DNA of 64,000 nt from Cerioporus squamosus (Eukaryota; Basidiomycota; Agaricomycetes; Polyporales; Polyporaceae), in NCBI GenBank assembly GCA_022592435.1, contig JABYQS010000115.1, forward strand, positions 60,483 to 124,482, read 5' to 3'. Both the position numbers and the translations under genes were made by a program. Every line of letters starts with the position of its first letter. The stretch's first letter is position 1. This document shows positions 11,701 through 21,541 of the stretch, piece after piece. Below the pieces are notes generated by a model, which was not told the DNA's origin, did no database searches, and was given only the letters and a program-made list of their open reading frames with translations.

Positions 11701-11827
11701 CTCCAGTGGAATTGGCACGATTTGGAACTTCCGGGATGAGAGCCGGACGAGTGCTTCGAGCGACGTTGCTGATGCGGGGTAATGAACGGCTCGCGATGGA
11801 ACGTGGTACCGGTCTGGCTTGGAACAT
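8769..11827 (-). CDS. mccA: 3-methylcrotonyl-CoA carboxylase alpha (biotin-carrying) subunit, mitochondrial
   Basis: Leucine catabolism enzyme subunit that carboxylates its biotin with ATP and bicarbonate. Exon 1 (from ATG 11827) is an Arg/Ser-rich mitochondrial presequence ([17 protein letters not shown]). After an intron with donor GTCAGT, exon 2 gives [10 protein letters not shown] and exon 3 [19 protein letters not shown], the biotin-carboxylase N-terminal domain. The ATP-grasp loop is visible ([14 protein letters not shown]), as are [17 protein letters not shown] and [16 protein letters not shown]. The C-terminal biotinyl domain carries ESMKTE (attachment lysine in this motif) and ends EEDAA. 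Roughly ten short introns; no frame break was found. The ESMKTE form and overall layout fit the fungal MCC alpha better than pyruvate or acetyl-CoA carboxylase. The beta subunit is not in this window. Confidence 0.92.
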
Positions 11828-12176
11828 GACGATGAAGTAGGTCGGTATGGCTTCAAGAATCTGTCGTGCGTGTACAGTCCCCTAGTGTCCGCGTCGAATG
11901 TTGCGATGAAAGGCAGCGAGTTGGACGAGGAGACTAGGAGGAGGAGGACGAGAGAGCTCGCGTCCGGATCTTGCTCCGGAATGCGGGGTAATGAGGCGCC
12001 CGTCCACGCGTTCTCTAAGTAGATCTGCTCTGCTCTGCCCGGCGCAACGCACCCGACTCTCAGAAAACTCATACAAACCGACTGATACCCTGAGGAGGGA
12101 TAAGAAAGACGTCGCGAAGGTCCTTTGCAAAGAGTCGTAAAAAAGGACAAAAAGGCAATTACCCAATACCTGATAT
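11828..12176. other. Spacer between MCC alpha and tRNA-Val
   Basis: About 350 bases upstream of the MCC alpha start and downstream of the tRNA. It should contain the MCC promoter. A long minus-strand ORF (11491-12285) runs through it and through the tRNA, and is a chance reading. Two A runs near the right end act as Pol III terminators for the tRNA. Confidence 0.5.
12149..12153 (-). terminator. RNA polymerase III terminator of tRNA-Val
   Basis: Five consecutive T on the transcribed (minus) strand, starting about 24 nt past the tRNA 3' end. A second run of six T follows at 12139-12144. Such T runs are the standard Pol III stop and support the tRNA being a functional gene. Confidence 0.65.
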
Positions 12177-12250
12177 TGAGTCGGCCCAGGTTCGAACTGA
12201 GGACCTTCTGTGTGTTAGACAGATGCGATAACCAACTACGCCACCGACCC
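12177..12250 (-). tRNA. tRNA-Val (anticodon AAC)
   Basis: A 74-nt intron-less cloverleaf on the minus strand. The acceptor stem GGGTCGG pairs with CCGACTC (one G-U), with A as discriminator base. The A box (TGGCGTAGTTGG) and B box (GGTTCGAAC type, read here as AGTTCGAACC) are present. The anticodon arm is TCTGT / CTAACAC / ACAGA, so positions 34-36 are AAC, decoding valine (A34 is normally modified to inosine). The T arm is CTCAG/CTGGG around TTCGAAC. CCA is not encoded, as is usual in eukaryotes. T runs downstream act as terminators. Confidence 0.93.
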
Positions 12251-12992
12251 CTGTGACTTTGACTGCCAGCAGATATCCATGTCAACGGACCGTGTTCTAG
12301 TGACCATGACCATGATTCCAGACTTCAAATGCGATTCAGTCTGATTTGACAATGCACACCTAACTGAATGCCCTTATAACGCTCAGAGACTGAAAGCACA
12401 ACATGAATAATTGGGAACAAAACAACCTACCCCGATAAGGAATCACTCAAATGGCCCCCCGACAAGCAAAACATCGGCGGGCGTCTGCATTGCCTAATCC
12501 GGTTCTGGAGATGCTCTCAGTCTGCGGCGTTCTGCCTCGCAACGCATGATAGGAACGTTGATGTCCTCACGGGGACTCTAAGTTGATCCTTCATGTCACC
12601 AGGGGATACTTATGCTAGTAGTCTTTTGGAACAGATCTAGACAACTGGCGCTCAAAGCGAAGTGTGCTACGACGTCACGTGACCAACGCCCTCCCAAAAC
12701 CTCTTCGTATGTGCGACACTGACAAAAATGTTCACCTTGTTTTATAAGCCCATCGCGAGGGTCAAACAGCTATAGTGCATACTTGTTGAGTGCATGCCGC
12801 TGTACCCGAGAACCCAGATTAATGCCCGCATTGACAAGTTGCGGTCAGGTCAACATCCACGGTCGGTCTTCTCAGCGGTGGCACAGCCCTCCGTCGACCG
12901 ATAGAAAGCTACATACAAGGACTGCCGTTTTCGTACAACAACCATGCGAATTATTGCACCAGGGTCCTCAGCGAAAGTCCTGACTGCGGGCA
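12251..12992. other. Intergenic region
   Basis: About 740 bases between the tRNA and the 3' end of the HNH gene. It is AT-richer than the neighbours. No supported ORF, RNA gene or repeat was found. Confidence 0.5.
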
Positions 12993-14373
12993 TCACATAC
13001 CGTCCCCTGAACCGTGTTGCGTGCATGCAGTCCACCCTGCATCCTCGCGCAGACGCCTCTGTCGTTCCTCCCATTCGCGCCTCAACTGCTCCGTATCCAG
13101 CTTGGCTTCCTCGGGGATATATTTCGCCCAAGCCACGGCCAGATCGTCAGGCAGGGCTGGTCCATCGACGTCTATACAGCTTAAGGTCACAAAGGTATCG
13201 CAAGCGGAGGGGTATTGTTAAATACCCACCGCTGAACCACTCAAAGATATGCTTCGCAGCCGCGACGTCGTCCATTAGAGCGTCGGGGTAGAACTCGTCC
13301 ACCTTCGTCGGCACCGAAGCACAGCTCTCAGGATCTCCAGCAGATGTCAGGTCTTCGCCGTCGACCTCGGGCGACAAGCTTGACGAGGCGCGAGAAATCC
13401 GGATGGCGCAGGATCCCCTTGTGTGAAGCGAGACACGAGAAGATCGCGAGTCCGAAGCGGATGTACATCAGATACCCGTTCAGGCGAGCGGGTGCGTCAA
13501 GTTCACAACAGTGAAACTCGGAGGCGTGGCGTTCAGGGGTCCGCGAGTGACATGTAGTAGGCGACGAACCGCCCGTCAACGGGGATGAACGCGAAGGCAT
13601 GATCTTCCCACCGGTCGTGGATGTCTTTCCGCAGTGTTAGGAGGTTCCGGATGTCGTCAATCAGGTTTTCGTCGAGGTTCTCCGGGAGCGGGTATGGGTT
13701 GTGGAGTTGGCTGACAATGTCCCGTCCGACGGAGAACTGAACATGAAGCAGAAGTCAGAACCATGCTGTCGCCTTTGAGAGACGAACTCACCCAGTAGCT
13801 CAGCGAGGTCGGCACGATATGACAGGCGTCCACTGCCATGTCGAAGCCCGATAGCCTGCACGCTCCATCATATTCCCTGGCCTTTGAGCGGAGCGTATTC
13901 GCTGTTTCGCCAGAGACGGCATCCCAGGAACGGGGATCATTGCCTCTGGTAGATCTGACTCGGGGATAAATTGAGGTGAACCAGCAGTCGGGGACATCCT
14001 GGCGTATGGGGGGCACCCACTCGTCAAAGGAGTGAAAGATGGGATAGTCTTCCTTCGGGTCGTCGTGCAAGATGTAGTGATAGAGGCCCTTGTCGACGAG
14101 GTCGGAGTGGACGAGCTGCTGACCGAAGTCGTCCAGCGCAAGTACTCCTCCTTTCACCCCGGTGACGATATGGCATGCGTCCAGGAGAGCTGTGAGCGGG
14201 ATGCAAGCGTTGGCGCTTGAGACATCCCCTGGGAGAGGACAGCGGCGAACGGGAATGCTGAGGAAGACCTCGTTGCGGAAGGGGTGAGAGATGCGGACTC
14301 TCCACGGATGCTCAGCTTCAGGCGCTTGCTTCCTGAAAGATGCAAGCACACGATGCGGCGGCGGAGAAGACAT
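12993..14373 (-). CDS. Fungal HNH nuclease-domain protein with two apparent one-base frame breaks
   Basis: Exon 1 from ATG 14373 (MSSPPPHRVLASF) has an N-terminal domain common to this Agaricomycete family and then the HNH core: REYDGACRLSGFDMAVDACHIVP, where the Cys and the His of CHIVP are metal/catalytic residues. A short intron (13729-13791 region) leads to IRNLLTLRKDIHDRWED, the Asn and final His part of the finger. After YYMSLA (about 13540) the frame must shift by one to read PERHASEFHCCELDAP and YIRFGLAIF, and again near 13376 to read SPEVDGEDLTSAGDPE. A last intron (donor GTATTT, acceptor AAG) joins the tail CIDVDGPALPDDLAVAW, which ends at 12993. An in-frame upstream ATG is at 14484. 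Biological role unknown; such genes are numerous in mushrooms. The breaks may be assembly errors. Confidence 0.75.
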
Positions 14374-15203
14374 GAGCAGTTTGGCAACGGCTGGACGACG
14401 CAAGCTAGGAGAATGTCGAGGTAACTGTAACTTGGCTAGGACTTCTTTGCCATCCTTGCCAAGCCGCTGACGGGTATGTGTCACTGTGTGCGCGAGAAGG
14501 ATCCCTTGCTCGCACTCGAGCCCCTAGGCTCGCAGTGCCAGCCTCTAGTTCCTCGTCCCTCAGAATACGGGTGCTACGTCATAGTCAGGTTCGTTGATCA
14601 TGTTGTTGACTGATCGAATCTCACCATGGCCATCTGTCCTTCTCCGAATACTGATAGGCCCCATAAGCATGTCGGAAGCCACCGTGTTTCGACGCACTGC
14701 TTGTGCTTCTATATCAGTGAAACCGATTGAAGTGCGGCAGTCGACGGGGAGTATCAGCTCACCATGTAGCTGGAAGACGACTTCCCGCGCAAGGGCTCGT
14801 ATCGAGAATCGTACCCACCCGAGACCAGTAAGCAGTCGGCAGTGTTCCCATGAAACTCTTCGCCTTTCATACCTGGGCTTGTGGGGTGACGACCGGAGAT
14901 ACTGAAGCTGATTGATTGCCTGCTGGAAGTATGTATCATGTTCACGCATCAGAGTCAAAGCACGGCGGAGAATAAATTACAGCGGTGCTAAGCAAGAGAA
15001 AGTAAGAAGATCTGGTATACAACGCGCCAAAGATAGGAAGTAGATGTAGGCTCAGGGAGGCAAGGTAGGTACTAGTACTATTAGCGAAACACAAGGAGCA
15101 CACTGATTGTTAGTACAACAACAAGGAGTAGGGCGCGGATGCAGTCATTAGCTCTAACCGAATGAAACGTACGATAAGGTGATTGATCCTAATGTGTTGT
15201 TGC
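14374..15203. other. Region with only weak coding hints
   Basis: About 830 bases. A minus-strand ORF at 14560-14958 (132 codons) and a nearby alternative frame with a plausible exon (WLPTCLWGLSVFGEGQ) suggest a possible decayed or short gene, but no domain or consistent splicing was found. The rest is the epsin 3' flank. Confidence 0.3.
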
Positions 15204-17042
15204 TCAGAGGTCAATGAGGTTCCCTTCCTGCGGCGGCGGCGGGGACTGTTCAGGCGGGTGCAAGAACGGATTGTGGCTCGAGCTCGAACCCGAGCCCACC
15301 GCACCCGTCTTCTGCGCCGCGAGCCTCCCAAATTGCGTCTGTCCAAACCTGCATGCACGAGGTACACAGTCAGCACCCTCCGCGTGCGCGAAATCAAGGA
15401 GCCAGTGAGAAAACGCACCTGAGCGGCCCGACGTTCCCAAACGTATCCACCCCGTCGCCCGTGTAATTCGCGAACAGCACCGCGAGCCGCTCGTCCTCGC
15501 GCTCGCGGCCCCGCCGGCGCGGCTCCGACCCGGTCGAGAACGGGCGCAGGAACGCCTCCGTGCCGCTGCTGTCTCTCCTCTCCAGCTCGCTGCGGGACCG
15601 CGGGGGCTCGCGCTCGCGCCCTTCGTAGGTGCCGGGAAGATTGAACGAGACTTCGGACGTGGGACGGGGGGTGAGGTAGGCGAGGACGGCGCTCCCGTGG
15701 CGATGGGAGAGTGCGGGAGGAAGGGGTTGTTGGAGCCAAAGGAGGTAACTTGCGGGACGAGGGGCTGGGGCTGGGGTTCGAGCTGTTGCGGGAAGAAGCC
15801 TGCGGGGACTTGTTGCGCTTGCATCTGCAGCATCTGTGCGTACTCCGCTTGCTGGCGCATATACTCAGCCTGCGGGAAGGTGCTATTAGTGCATACAAGG
15901 ACGACTTTGGCATTGTAGAACTTACCTGCATTGCTTCCTGCTGCGCTGCTTGGAGGTAAGGGTTGAACGAGGTGTACTGAGGCTGGATGGTCGTGAACTG
16001 GGGCTGAATAGATATAAACTGAGGCTGGATAGATGTGTATTGGGGCTGGATGTATTGCAGGGGCAGGGAAGCATCGACGAGAGCTTGCGTCTGCTGGGTC
16101 GCGGGTGGAGGCCTATCACACCGAGGTCAGGGGCCGGCCACACACAGTTCACCCAAGAGACGTACAGTTGATAGTTGTCATCGAACAGTGCAGCAGCGTT
16201 CTCCTCGACCAGCTTTCTCCGTCGCTCCTCCTCCTCCTGGCTCAGCTTGATCGCGCGCTCCAAGTCCTCATCCTCCGCGGTCTTCTTCGCCATAGCTGCG
16301 CTCTTCTTGCTCTCTTCGATCGCTTTCCGCAGCTCTTCGTCCTCCCCCTCCCCACTATCGAGTCCATTCGGCAGCGGTCGCCTGCGGGGCAGCCGCTCGT
16401 CGTCCGAATCGGTGTCGTTCGAGTTGCGGGAGCGGCCCATCATGCGGTCGCGCATGTGTGCGCGCGTGCGTCGCTCGCGGTAGAGGCGCTGCTTGTCCAT
16501 GAGGAGGTTGGTGATGTCTGCGGCCTTGCGGCGGACGTTCACACCCTCGTCGCGGCCCTCGTCGTCGATGTACTGGAACTCGCGGAGGGTCTTGATCTCG
16601 TACAGATTGTCTTCGCAGTAACGGATGACGTTCTCCGAGCCGGAGTGCAAGAGGTAGTCGAGCACGACGAGAGCCTGGGCGCACGGATGTATTTGGGATA
16701 AGATGCTGGAGTGCGAGACGTCGGGGCCCCGAGTGTCACTTGGTCACTCACCTTGAATACGTGTCTCCAGTTCTTGCCCTTGTCATTTAGCCTCTTGTCT
16801 ATGACCTCCATAATCTCGACGAAATCGTTCCTGCACGCACGTCAAGACGCCAACGAGCTGCAGACGTCTTCTCCCACTCACTCGTTGAAGGTCATCTGCG
16901 CAAGCTCGTACATCTCCTTCCCGGATGGTGGCCATGGGTCGTTACATGTCGCGTTCCGGATCTTGGTCTGTGTATGCGAGTAGCCCCTGGTGTAGTTCTT
17001 GGTGATGCGCAACGCGCTCCTGCCGAGAGTCTGGAGGGACAT
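15204..17042 (-). CDS. ENT1: Epsin (ENTH-domain endocytic adaptor), one frame break at a G/C run
   Basis: Clathrin adaptor that binds PI(4,5)P2 and ubiquitinated cargo at the plasma membrane. The ENTH domain begins at ATG 17042 (MSLQTLGRSALRITKNY) and continues through NATCNDPWPPSGKEMYELA, EIMEVIDKRLNDKGKNWRHV and VLDYLLHSGSENVIRYCED. Two ubiquitin-interacting motifs follow (DEELRKAIEESKKSA and DEDLERAIKLSQEE). A repeated QPQ-rich stretch (IQPQYTSIQPQF), two NPF motifs (NNPFLPHS, HNPFLHPP) and a C-terminal clathrin box (NLIDL) complete the usual epsin order. About five short introns. At the six-base G run 15666-15671 the frame of SPTSPP changes to that of TSEVSFNLPGTYEGRE; one extra base in the run restores a continuous exon, so this looks like a collapsed homopolymer. 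All parts are in the right order, so the family call is secure. Confidence 0.9.
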
Positions 17043-17835
17043 GGTGTCGAGGAGAAAGTCGAGCGAGGAGAGAGATAGGTTTCGGGATGAGAGAGAGTCG
17101 GCAGCGTCGGAGGGCGGGCCATGCGGCCCATGCCCGGGACCATCGCTCTCGAACCTCGCTCGAACTCTGCAGAAAGTCGGCAGCAGTCGGCGCACTCATC
17201 AGTCAGGCGCCCGCTGACGTCATTCGCACACAGCCACTGCATGTCGCCTGTGATAATCTGTCGGCAACTGCCGCCCTGCCGCAACCTGAACTTGAGCTTC
17301 AACGTTTGTATGTTTGAACGTCCCATGCATGTACGAGTAAGTACTTCTCATTGACAGACGAAATGCACCGGCAACTCGTACATGGACTTACGAATCCCTT
17401 TGATACAAGAGCTTGTTTTAGGCCCTGTTCTTCAGCTACATAGGCCGTAACCGTGCCCGTCAAACTTGCGGTCTGCGGAAAGAGCAATTCGCTGCTATTC
17501 AGACTTAGCATTGTTCGTGTCGTGCAAGGCTTGAGATCTTGAGAGCAGCGTCTTCTCAACGGAACGAGCCTTCACCTTGGAAAAGCCAACGTGCGACCAG
17601 AGGACGATGCATAAGTCCGAGTGAAAGTACGCGGTGGTACACGTACGGACGTCTCAATCAACAACATTAGATGGTAGGCTGAGCACATAAAGTAGCTAAC
17701 CAAGCAACGGCACACTGCGACTTGGGTTGCACATGAGCACCTGGAGTGTCCGATCGATCGTACTCGTACATCCGGTAACGGGCATAGAACGGTGATGCCA
17801 GTGAAATACCTGCCACCCGCGCACAGTCAGGACTG
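17043..17835. other. Epsin promoter side and intergenic DNA
   Basis: About 790 bases upstream of epsin and downstream of the F-box/LRR gene. A minus-strand ORF (17299-17559) has no recognisable feature. No RNA gene or repeat was seen. Confidence 0.45.
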
Positions 17836-19529
17836 TCAAGTATCACTGGCAGGATTCCGAGACACCCAGTGGTCGCGCTCCTGGCCCCGCACCCTTGCGA
17901 ACAGCCGAACGAGGCGCCCAACCTGGTCCCACATCACGCTATGCAGCTCGCGCGAACGGATGTGCTCAGCGCTGTTATCCCCGTCCAGAGCGCGCGCCGC
18001 CGCGATCTCGAAAGACGGGTGGGTGCAGTGAGCGGAGAGGAACGCCGCGACCTCGTCTGGGAAGCGGATCGGGGAGTCGCCGACGTCCAAAGTGACGAGC
18101 TGCGAGTCGTGCATGCCCCCCGCGACGCTCGACACGGGGAGCGCCGCGTTGAGCGGGAGGGCGAGGTCGGTGAGGTCCGCACAGAGGCGGAAGAGCGGCA
18201 GGAGGCCGTCCAGGGTTACCTCCGAGAGCCGGCCCGCGTTGTAGGGCGGGACGAGGCGTAACGACTGTAACCTTGGGCAGGCTGCTGCCAATGACCGGAC
18301 GAATTCGTCGTCCGGACGGAGGAAGAAGGATGTGATGTCGAGCTCGGTGAGCTCGGGGCATGAGAAGAGGGGTTCGAGGGTCGTGATGTCGAGGGTGCAT
18401 TCGGGATGGTCGAGGGGAGGGAGGGCGTTCAGCGAACGCATCAGGGGAACACTTGAGGGGAGCGGGAAGGATAGGTGGATAGAGGAGAGCGCGTCACGGC
18501 TGGGCGTACGCGTGAGAGCTGACAGAAACTCCCTCAATGTCGCACCGGGAGGATCATGCGCAGCGCACAGCTGGACCTCACAAAGTTGGGTAGATGAGAT
18601 GAGGTCGACAAGGGAAGTTAGGAATGGCTCGTAGCGGATAACGCTGACGTGTAGAACAGTCAGAGTGGGGAATATGGGTGTATTCACCGCGACAAGACGT
18701 TCGTGGATCGCTGTGTTCCGCGGTATGAAGAGCTTGGCCACGGTGAGACTAGGGAGGGTCGCCAAGTGCAGGAGGGCATCATCGTACAGAGGAATGGTCA
18801 AGTCAATTGTCTCCAGGTACTGCAACTGTGATATTGCACGTGAGGCGACTGGGTCGACAGGTCCGACGGCAGAGCGACACTGCACCGATAGATGGCGAAG
18901 CTGCGGGCACTTCAGGTGCAGGGAGCGGAGGAAAGGGAAGAGCAATGAATCGCTTGGCGGTTGCCCGATGTGCAGTGTCGTTAACTTCGGTCCCAAGAGG
19001 TGATATCCGTACTCGAACACGTCCGCATCCGGCTCCTCCCACACGAGCTCCCGAAGATTTGGAAGGAACGGCGGGGACCCAGGCCGATAGAGGCATAACG
19101 TGCAGTAGGCGTCGTCGTCGAGATCGGGTGTCATCCCGAACCGCCTGAAGGATGTGACGTGCTCCGCGTTCGCGACAAACCTCTCCCAGTCCACAAGGTC
19201 CGGTGGTCGCGTTATTGCCTGCGCTCGTCGAGTGTCAGCGGCTGTTTGCCAGCAGTATATGCGCGTCTTACAATGGCGCTACGACACTCGGTGGCGTCCA
19301 ACACCTCTTCCACCCACACATCCGGAGGCATGCACTTGACGAGCGGCCGAAGACTGAAGATCCGGCTCCAGAGGACCTTCGAGGCGATACGGTTGAATGC
19401 TCGACATGTCGCTCCGAGCGCCGCTACAGCCCCTCTGCAGTCCGGATCGTAGCCTCCCTCATACGCCTGTACACAGATGTTCTTGAGGATGTCCGGGCAG
19501 AGGAGGCAGCGGCGCATGCTCGAGAGCAT
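17836..19529 (-). CDS. F-box/LRR-type protein
   Basis: Two exons. Exon 1 from ATG 19529 holds an F-box-like start (CLLCPDILKNICVQAYEGG, then ALGATCRAFNRIASKVLWS). An intron of about 60 nt (donor GTAAGA, acceptor CAG) joins CRSAI to AITRPPDLVDWERFV. Exon 2 is a long leucine-rich-repeat-like body: FLPNLRELVWEEPDADVF, LRSLHLKCPQLRHLSV, CPELTELDITSFF and CPRLQSLRLVPPYNAG, ending NPASDT at 17836. About 535 residues in total. This is the standard layout of the large Agaricomycete F-box/LRR family, presumed SCF substrate receptors. No frame defect seen. Target unknown. Confidence 0.83.
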
Positions 19530-21541
19530 TCTTGCAAGAGATAGCGGTGGGAAGTCAGCGATGGGAAAGATACTGGACAGAATAACATGCAGATAGATAC
19601 CTGGATGGACCGACTACTACTAGTCTGGTTGTGGGTACGGCTTTCCTCGGGCTGAGTACAACCAGGCCTATAAAGGCGGAGACGAGACGCCTCGCGACCC
19701 GCAGAATGTTCGACCCTGCACACTAACCAGAAGGAGAACCAGGATTCGTTTCAGGGGACGACGAGGAGGCCTCGCTCAAGCCAGCAGGGTGCACCAGGGT
19801 GCAGGCTGCATCTGCCCACCGAGAAATCAATAGTATGTGGCAAATGAAGCGGAGCAGCTGCCCAAGTGCACTGAGCCTGAACTGAACGGGCCAGCTTGCG
19901 GCAGCCAACAGTGGGAGAACGCACGGAACCCTGCGACAGCCTGCGCGTCGCTCGGGGGAACCGGGAAGGTGGCCGTATCCGCGTCGGCAGACTTTGAAGG
20001 ATGATGTCAACCTCCGATCCACAACGGAGAATGACCTCCTCACCCTGGACGACTCCATCAAAATCAAATCGCGACAAGCAGGCTGATCTTTGCCGACTGT
20101 GGCGAGGAACTTTAAAGCCAGGGGTGTGCAGGGTAAAGTGTGTACACGGTTGTAGTTGCGACGACCTGCTGGTTTGAGGATCCGTGCTTGACGGACGTGG
20201 ACAAGGCAGCCACTAATCCCCGAACGGGTGCCATATCGTATGGGGTTGTCCGCAGCATGTCACTGTTCGCCCTTCGAGATCTGGGTGATCTCACACTCAA
20301 TCGCGGGAAGCTAGCTCGATCACGAAACTGCGTGAATCGTGGGTATGAGCTGGTATGAGCGGAAAAGTGCGCGTCGCCAGTTCAGCAACCTTGACAAGCT
20401 CCTCTTTCCTGATGGGTAGCTAGTAAGCTTCAGACTTGTTGTATCTTTTGCCTTGAGCAGCAAGGATCGCGTATAGCTGGAGTTCGAGGAAGTCTCGGTG
20501 TACCGTACTACGCGTGGGACGGGCGTGGCACACCGACGCAGGTCGGGCGACGGGGCAGACCGACATCCTCGGGATGTCTGTCGTCTGACCGGATCGGCTC
20601 ATGCACTCTCGTGTCTCGTATCCACAGGCTCAGCCAAAATAGTCTCAGGGTCATGAGCCTGTGGGTCGTATGCTCATGCGTTGGATATGGTTGGCAACTG
20701 CCGCCATGACGAAGCAACACCCAGACACCCCATATAGCGTGCCTGAGAACAAGAAGGCAGCATTTGTATAACTCACATGCATATGGAGCATATGCCACAT
20801 TCGAAGGGGGCTATCGTGTGCGTGCGCAGGCCGTCGAAAGGGAAGTTCCCAGCGTAGATCTGTCCCACGGGCGCACTGCGGGTCTGGTCGCCGCTGCCGC
20901 TGCTGTCTTCTTGACTTCGATGCGTTCTCGTCACCTCGTGATTGCTCCGTTGCTTCATTACCTCCGTTGTCGTCGGAGGCTGGCGTAACGCGGAAATGGG
21001 GATCGATAGAAGGTCAGCCATTTTATGTACTGAAACATGAGCTGGCTCCGGTACCTGGTTACTCCTCTTCCCGCAGATCCTCAGCTCTGCGCTTTCCGAG
21101 ATACCCAGAAGTCAGTACAACGACTACTGTATAGAACGCGTAGTCGAAAGGTCTCCACGAAGATGGTCGAGACATGATGGTCGGAGAAACAGTGTAACCA
21201 TACTGAACGCCTGGCGAAGGCCTCGGCAGGACAGACGCCCAAAGTATGGGCGTCAATGTGCATTCTCTTCTATCATGCACGTCCTCATCGCTTCCTCCGT
21301 ATTCAATCAGGAAATGTCACGGCGATAACTCGCCAGCCGCTCGGAGCTTACACTTTTTAGTTTGTGCTAGACCTTTCTTTCCGTGAGGTCAGACTAATCA
21401 GCATGGTAATAAGATTATTGCGACCACATCTAGACCGCTCGATACATATACTAACAGACTCTAAGTATACAGACAGGAGTGCGAACGCGAGATCATGACG
21501 AGAAAGCAAGAGACTGTGTAGACTTGAAGAAGTGACAAAAC
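19530..21541. other. Largest gene-poor interval
   Basis: About 2 kb without a supportable gene. Short ORFs occur on both strands (for example minus 20773-21021, 82 codons) but have no domain, no neighbour logic and no splice pattern. No tandem repeat, transposon domain or RNA gene was recognised by eye. The right end is the ISWI 3' flank. Confidence 0.5.

Noticed and set aside
11491..12285. Minus-strand 264-codon ORF
   Set aside because: It reads straight through the tRNA-Val gene and the first MCC alpha intron; only the part coding [10 protein letters not shown] is a true exon.
15110..15931. 273-codon minus-strand ORF over the epsin 3' half
   Set aside because: Wrong frame over exons whose true frame gives NPF motifs and the clathrin box.
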